Positions 61,059 to 64,000 of a DNA stretch of 64,000 nt are shown piece after piece. The stretch's first letter is position 1. Each line of letters starts with the position of its first letter. The notes beneath the pieces are model-generated. The model made no database searches. It was given only the letters and a program-made list of their open reading frames with translations, and was not told where the DNA came from. Origin of the DNA: Hahella sp. CCB-MM4 (lineage in GTDB: Bacteria; Pseudomonadota; Gammaproteobacteria; Pseudomonadales; Oleiphilaceae). The position numbers and the translations under genes were made by a program. The stretch is from positions 620,001 through 684,000 of the forward strand of contig NZ_MRYI01000002.1 in assembly GCF_002260525.1 (NCBI RefSeq). The letters run 5' to 3'.

Positions 61059-64000
61059 ATGCTTCAGGTTATCTACAGCCACCGACAGGAGCATCTTGTT
61101 AATCTGCTGGCCGCGACACTGCGTGAACCTCTTTCCCACCCATTGATGAAAGAAACCATCATTGTACAAAGCCAGGGGATGGGTCGATGGGTACAGCAAC
61201 AGATGGCGGAGCATAGCGGCATTGCGGCTAATCTGGACCTGGTATTGCCAGCACAATTCATGTGGCAGCTCTATCGGCTGGTATTACCGGAAATTCCCGA
61301 ACAGGATATCTGGAGCAAGAATGTTCTGACCTGGAGGCTATATCATCTTCTGCCGGGGCTACTGGACGATCCGACATTTCAGGTGCTCGCCCGATACCTT
61401 CGACAGGACTCACCCGACCTGAGGCTTTACCAGCTCAGCCGGCAGGTTGCCGACGTTTTCGATCATTATCTGATTTATCGACCTGAATGGTGCCTGCAAT
61501 GGCAATCTGTGGAGTTTAATCCTGAATCACTGGGGGAAAACGCCTGGCAGGCGATACTCTGGCGTCAGCTTAATACGGACACCAACGTCCCCCATCGCGC
61601 ACAACTAAGTGAGCAGTTACTTTCAGGTTTAAGCCAGCTGATTCAGGGAAAGGCGACACAGCCCGAGGCGAAAATCCCTGCACTACCGGAAAGAATCAGT
61701 ATCTTCGGTATTCCCTATATGCCGTCCGGCTATCTCCAGGTCATCACGGAATTATCAAAGAAAGTACCGATCACACTGTTCCAGTTTACCCCCACACCAC
61801 AATATTGGGGCGACATCACTTCCAGGAAGACGATTACCAAAATCAGGTTAAGTGACACACCCGAAGCAGCGGAATTATTTGAGGAAGGGCACCGGTTGCT
61901 AGCCTCCTGGGGAGTGCCGTTAAGGGATCATATCGACCAACTGATCAATCTGCCCCAGGATGACATTGGGGTATTTCCCGAGTCGGATATTACCAGCCCA
62001 ACCATATTAAACAGGCTCCAGAGAGACATTTTTTACCTTCGACAAACTCCATGGGAGGACCATCCGACACCGGACCATAGCCTGCAGATTCATAGCTGCC
62101 ACAGCCCATTGCGAGAGGTTGAGGTACTTTATGATCAACTACAGGCACTGTTTCAGAATGCACCGGATGATGCCCCGTTGGATCCGCGGGACGTGGTGGT
62201 CATGACTCCGGACATCGGTACTTACGCCCCATTTATTGAAGCAGTATTCGGCGCACAGCAAGGCGATCGGGTGATTCCCTGGTCATTGGCGGACTTGAGC
62301 CGCACCAGCGACACGCCCCTGGTGCAAATTTTTCTGTCATTTCTGGATTTACTGCAGGGCCCCCTGAATGCCCCGGACGTCATGGGAATATTGGAAGTTC
62401 CAGCGATCACTCGCCGACTTGGCTGGGATATGGAGCAACTGGAACAGGTACGTCGCTGGGTTAACGAAGCCGCCATAAGATTTGGCTGGGACGCCTCCAG
62501 CTCGAACGATACCGGTCTTTTCTCCTGGCAGGCAGGTCTGCAGCGCATGCTATTGGGCTATATGCTGCCCCAATCAATGGAACTCTATCAGGAGCTGGCA
62601 CCTTACTCCCATCTGCAAAGTGCAGATGCGGAAACCCTCGGTGCGCTTGTCGCTCAATTCGAATCCTGGCGGCGCTGGCATCAGCAGCTGAAAAGGCCAC
62701 AAGCTCCGGACGCCTGGGTACATTTATTACAGGATATCGTTGAGGAATTATTCGCCCCACAAGAATCTGTTCTGGACAGACAGGAAGCCGCCGCGGTGGA
62801 GTCGATACGGGAAGCGGTTCAGGAATGGGCAGAAGAGCTGGCCCTGGCGAATATCCATACAGAACTACCCTTTGAGATCGTCAAACAGGAGTTGTCCCAA
62901 CGTCTCGATGGTCCTAACCGGCGCCAACGCTTTTTGAACGGGACTGTCACTTTCTGCGCCATGGTGCCAATGCGTAGCCTGCCGTTTAAGGTCGTTGCAC
63001 TGCTCGGAATGAACCAGGAGCTGTTTCCACGTCAGGACCAGCCCATGAGTTTTGACCTGATCGCCAGAAGCCCCCGCAAAGGTGACCGCGCCAGACGGGA
63101 TGAAGATCGCTTCCTGTTTCTGGAAGCCCTGTTGTCAGCACGGGAGGTTTTCTATCTCAGTTATGTCGGCCGCAGCATCAAGGATAACAGCGAGCGTGCA
63201 CCTGCAGTGGTGATCAATGAACTGCTTGATCTTATCAGTGAACAGGGTGATTCCGAGTTGGCACAAAGCCTGATCCGGGAGCATCGCCTGCAACCGTTCC
63301 ATCCATCCTATTTTAAGGAAGGGTCCGGCACTTCCCTGAAAAGTTATCAACAAGACTGGTGTGCGGTCTCATCAGATGCGGATACCCTGCTCGAAGATTC
63401 CCCCTTTGTTGAAACCCCGCTTGAGGCCCCTGATCCTCCCTGGTTTGGCCTGGATAATCCATTGTCATTGAATTCGCTGCTCAGTTTCGTTGGCCACCCC
63501 ACACGTTATTTTGTTCGCCAGAGGCTGAATATTGAACTGGAGCAGGTCTCCGGTCTGGAGGATAGCGAGCCTTTCGAACTGGCCGCATTAACCGGTTACC
63601 GGATTCGCGAGCAATGGATGGAGAGAGTTGTCGCAGGTCAGTCCCCCGAACAGATTGAAAAAGTGTTGCGGGCCAAAGGGCAGCTCCCGTTGGGAGAATG
63701 GGGTGAACAGTGGCTTTCCCAAATGCGGACCACGACCGCAGAAATGACCGCCTACGCAGAACCATGGCTCCAGGGTAAACCGAGCCACCTTGATTTTGAC
63801 CTGACAGAATTGGGTGTCCCACTGCATGGCCGTCTCAATGGCTGCAGGGAGCAGGGAGTGCTGAAATTGTTCGCCGGTTCACTAAGGGGCAATCGATGGC
63901 TGCAGAGCTGGGTGGAACATCTGGTGTTGAATATCCTACAGCCGGAAAAAGTTCACCAACGGATGCAGTTGATCGGTTACAGCAAAGGTACGATTGATAG
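61059..64000 (+). CDS. recC: RecBCD enzyme subunit RecC (5' part; runs off the window)
   Basis: At least 980 codons, open to the window end. The start MLQVIYSHRQEHLVNLLAATL and the segments IIVQSQGMGRWVQQQMAE, NLDLVLPAQFMWQLYR, HSCHSPLREVEVLYDQL and VVMTPDIGTYAPFIEAVFG are characteristic of RecC (exodeoxyribonuclease V gamma). The inactive helicase fold contains FCAMVPMRSLPFKVVALLGMNQELFPR, of which I cite MVPMRSLPFKVVALLGMN as the core. RecC recognises Chi and holds RecB and RecD, whose genes should follow. AGGAG at 61050-61054 precedes ATG 61059. The C-terminal portion cannot be assessed. Confidence 0.95.
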   Translation, partial: MLQVIYSHRQEHLVNLLAATLREPLSHPLMKETIIVQSQGMGRWVQQQMAEHSGIAANLDLVLPAQFMWQLYRLVLPEIPEQDIWSKNVLTWRLYHLLPGLLDDPTFQVLARYLRQDSPDLRLYQLSRQVADVFDHYLIYRPEWCLQWQSVEFNPESLGENAWQAILWRQLNTDTNVPHRAQLSEQLLSGLSQLIQGKATQPEAKIPALPERISIFGIPYMPSGYLQVITELSKKVPITLFQFTPTPQYWGDITSRKTITKIRLSDTPEAAELFEEGHRLLASWGVPLRDHIDQLINLPQDDIGVFPESDITSPTILNRLQRDIFYLRQTPWEDHPTPDHSLQIHSCHSPLREVEVLYDQLQALFQNAPDDAPLDPRDVVVMTPDIGTYAPFIEAVFGAQQGDRVIPWSLADLSRTSDTPLVQIFLSFLDLLQGPLNAPDVMGILEVPAITRRLGWDMEQLEQVRRWVNEAAIRFGWDASSSNDTGLFSWQAGLQRMLLGYMLPQSMELYQELAPYSHLQSADAETLGALVAQFESWRRWHQQLKRPQAPDAWVHLLQDIVEELFAPQESVLDRQEAAAVESIREAVQEWAEELALANIHTELPFEIVKQELSQRLDGPNRRQRFLNGTVTFCAMVPMRSLPFKVVALLGMNQELFPRQDQPMSFDLIARSPRKGDRARRDEDRFLFLEALLSAREVFYLSYVGRSIKDNSERAPAVVINELLDLISEQGDSELAQSLIREHRLQPFHPSYFKEGSGTSLKSYQQDWCAVSSDADTLLEDSPFVETPLEAPDPPWFGLDNPLSLNSLLSFVGHPTRYFVRQRLNIELEQVSGLEDSEPFELAALTGYRIREQWMERVVAGQSPEQIEKVLRAKGQLPLGEWGEQWLSQMRTTTAEMTAYAEPWLQGKPSHLDFDLTELGVPLHGRLNGCREQGVLKLFAGSLRGNRWLQSWVEHLVLNILQPEKVHQRMQLIGYSKGTID

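Overview
The window is a chromosomal segment of a gammaproteobacterium. The gene order of its core matches the Pseudomonas chromosome: cyaA, then lptM-lysA-dapF-DUF484-xerC, then argH, algZ-algR, hemC-hemD-hemX-hemY, ubiD, rho, trxA and ppx. The accessory content (choline-O-sulfate and glucosylglycerate metabolism) suggests a marine or salt-exposed member of the Pseudomonadales/Oceanospirillales. The genus cannot be named from sequence alone. I found no rRNA, tRNA, CRISPR array or intact insertion sequence.

Layout. 1-3533: 3' end of choline sulfatase, a choline/betaine-type binding protein and a SulP anion transporter. 3587-6239: an orphan NarL-type response regulator and a diguanylate cyclase. 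6308-10419: the minus-strand run lptM-lysA-dapF-DUF484-xerC. 10538-13426: class I adenylate cyclase. 13604-15998: an exported molybdopterin-fold protein plus a hybrid histidine kinase. 16087-18311: a methyltransferase and argH. 18528-24690: algZ/algR and the haem operon hemCDXY. 24716-29244: ferredoxin reductase, ubiD, rho and trxA on the minus strand. 29495-36137: ppx, an ABC-F ATPase, a TIGR02444 protein, a DUF4124 protein, an FKBP isomerase and GAPDH. 36378-39739: an exported SGNH esterase, a DsbA/PDZ lipoprotein, a small exported protein and a cold-shock protein. 39900-43300: an AT-richer accessory stretch of small orphan genes (DUF4262, DUF3800 and others), with a possible small RNA. 43387-48481: a four-gene glucosylglycerate cluster (glycerate kinase, phosphatase, GpgS synthase, GH13_18 phosphorylase). 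48447-57673: a DM13 protein, a periplasmic binding protein, a 1510-residue RHS/YD-repeat protein, a GDSL hydrolase and three unknown proteins. 57725-64000: a structured RNA with a near-consensus promoter, a methyltransferase, an EamA exporter, an SDR reductase and the first 980 codons of recC, which runs off the window.

How it fits together. Two modules deal with compatible solutes. At the left end choline sulfate is cleaved to choline and sulfate. In the middle, GpgS and its phosphatase make glucosylglycerate, while the phosphorylase and glycerate kinase take it apart and return 3-phosphoglycerate. The rest is mostly housekeeping (cell wall lysine/DAP, haem, ubiquinone, transcription termination, redox). 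Several sensory pieces (cAMP, c-di-GMP, AlgZR, a hybrid kinase) are interleaved.

The least explained parts are: the folded RNA before the methyltransferase at 57948; a promoter-to-terminator unit at 42301-42404 with no gene in it; a lipoprotein with a DsbA fold whose active-site cysteine pair is rearranged; and a recurring pattern of short degenerate tandem repeats (12-21 bp) at gene 3' ends and inside RHS and a small membrane protein.
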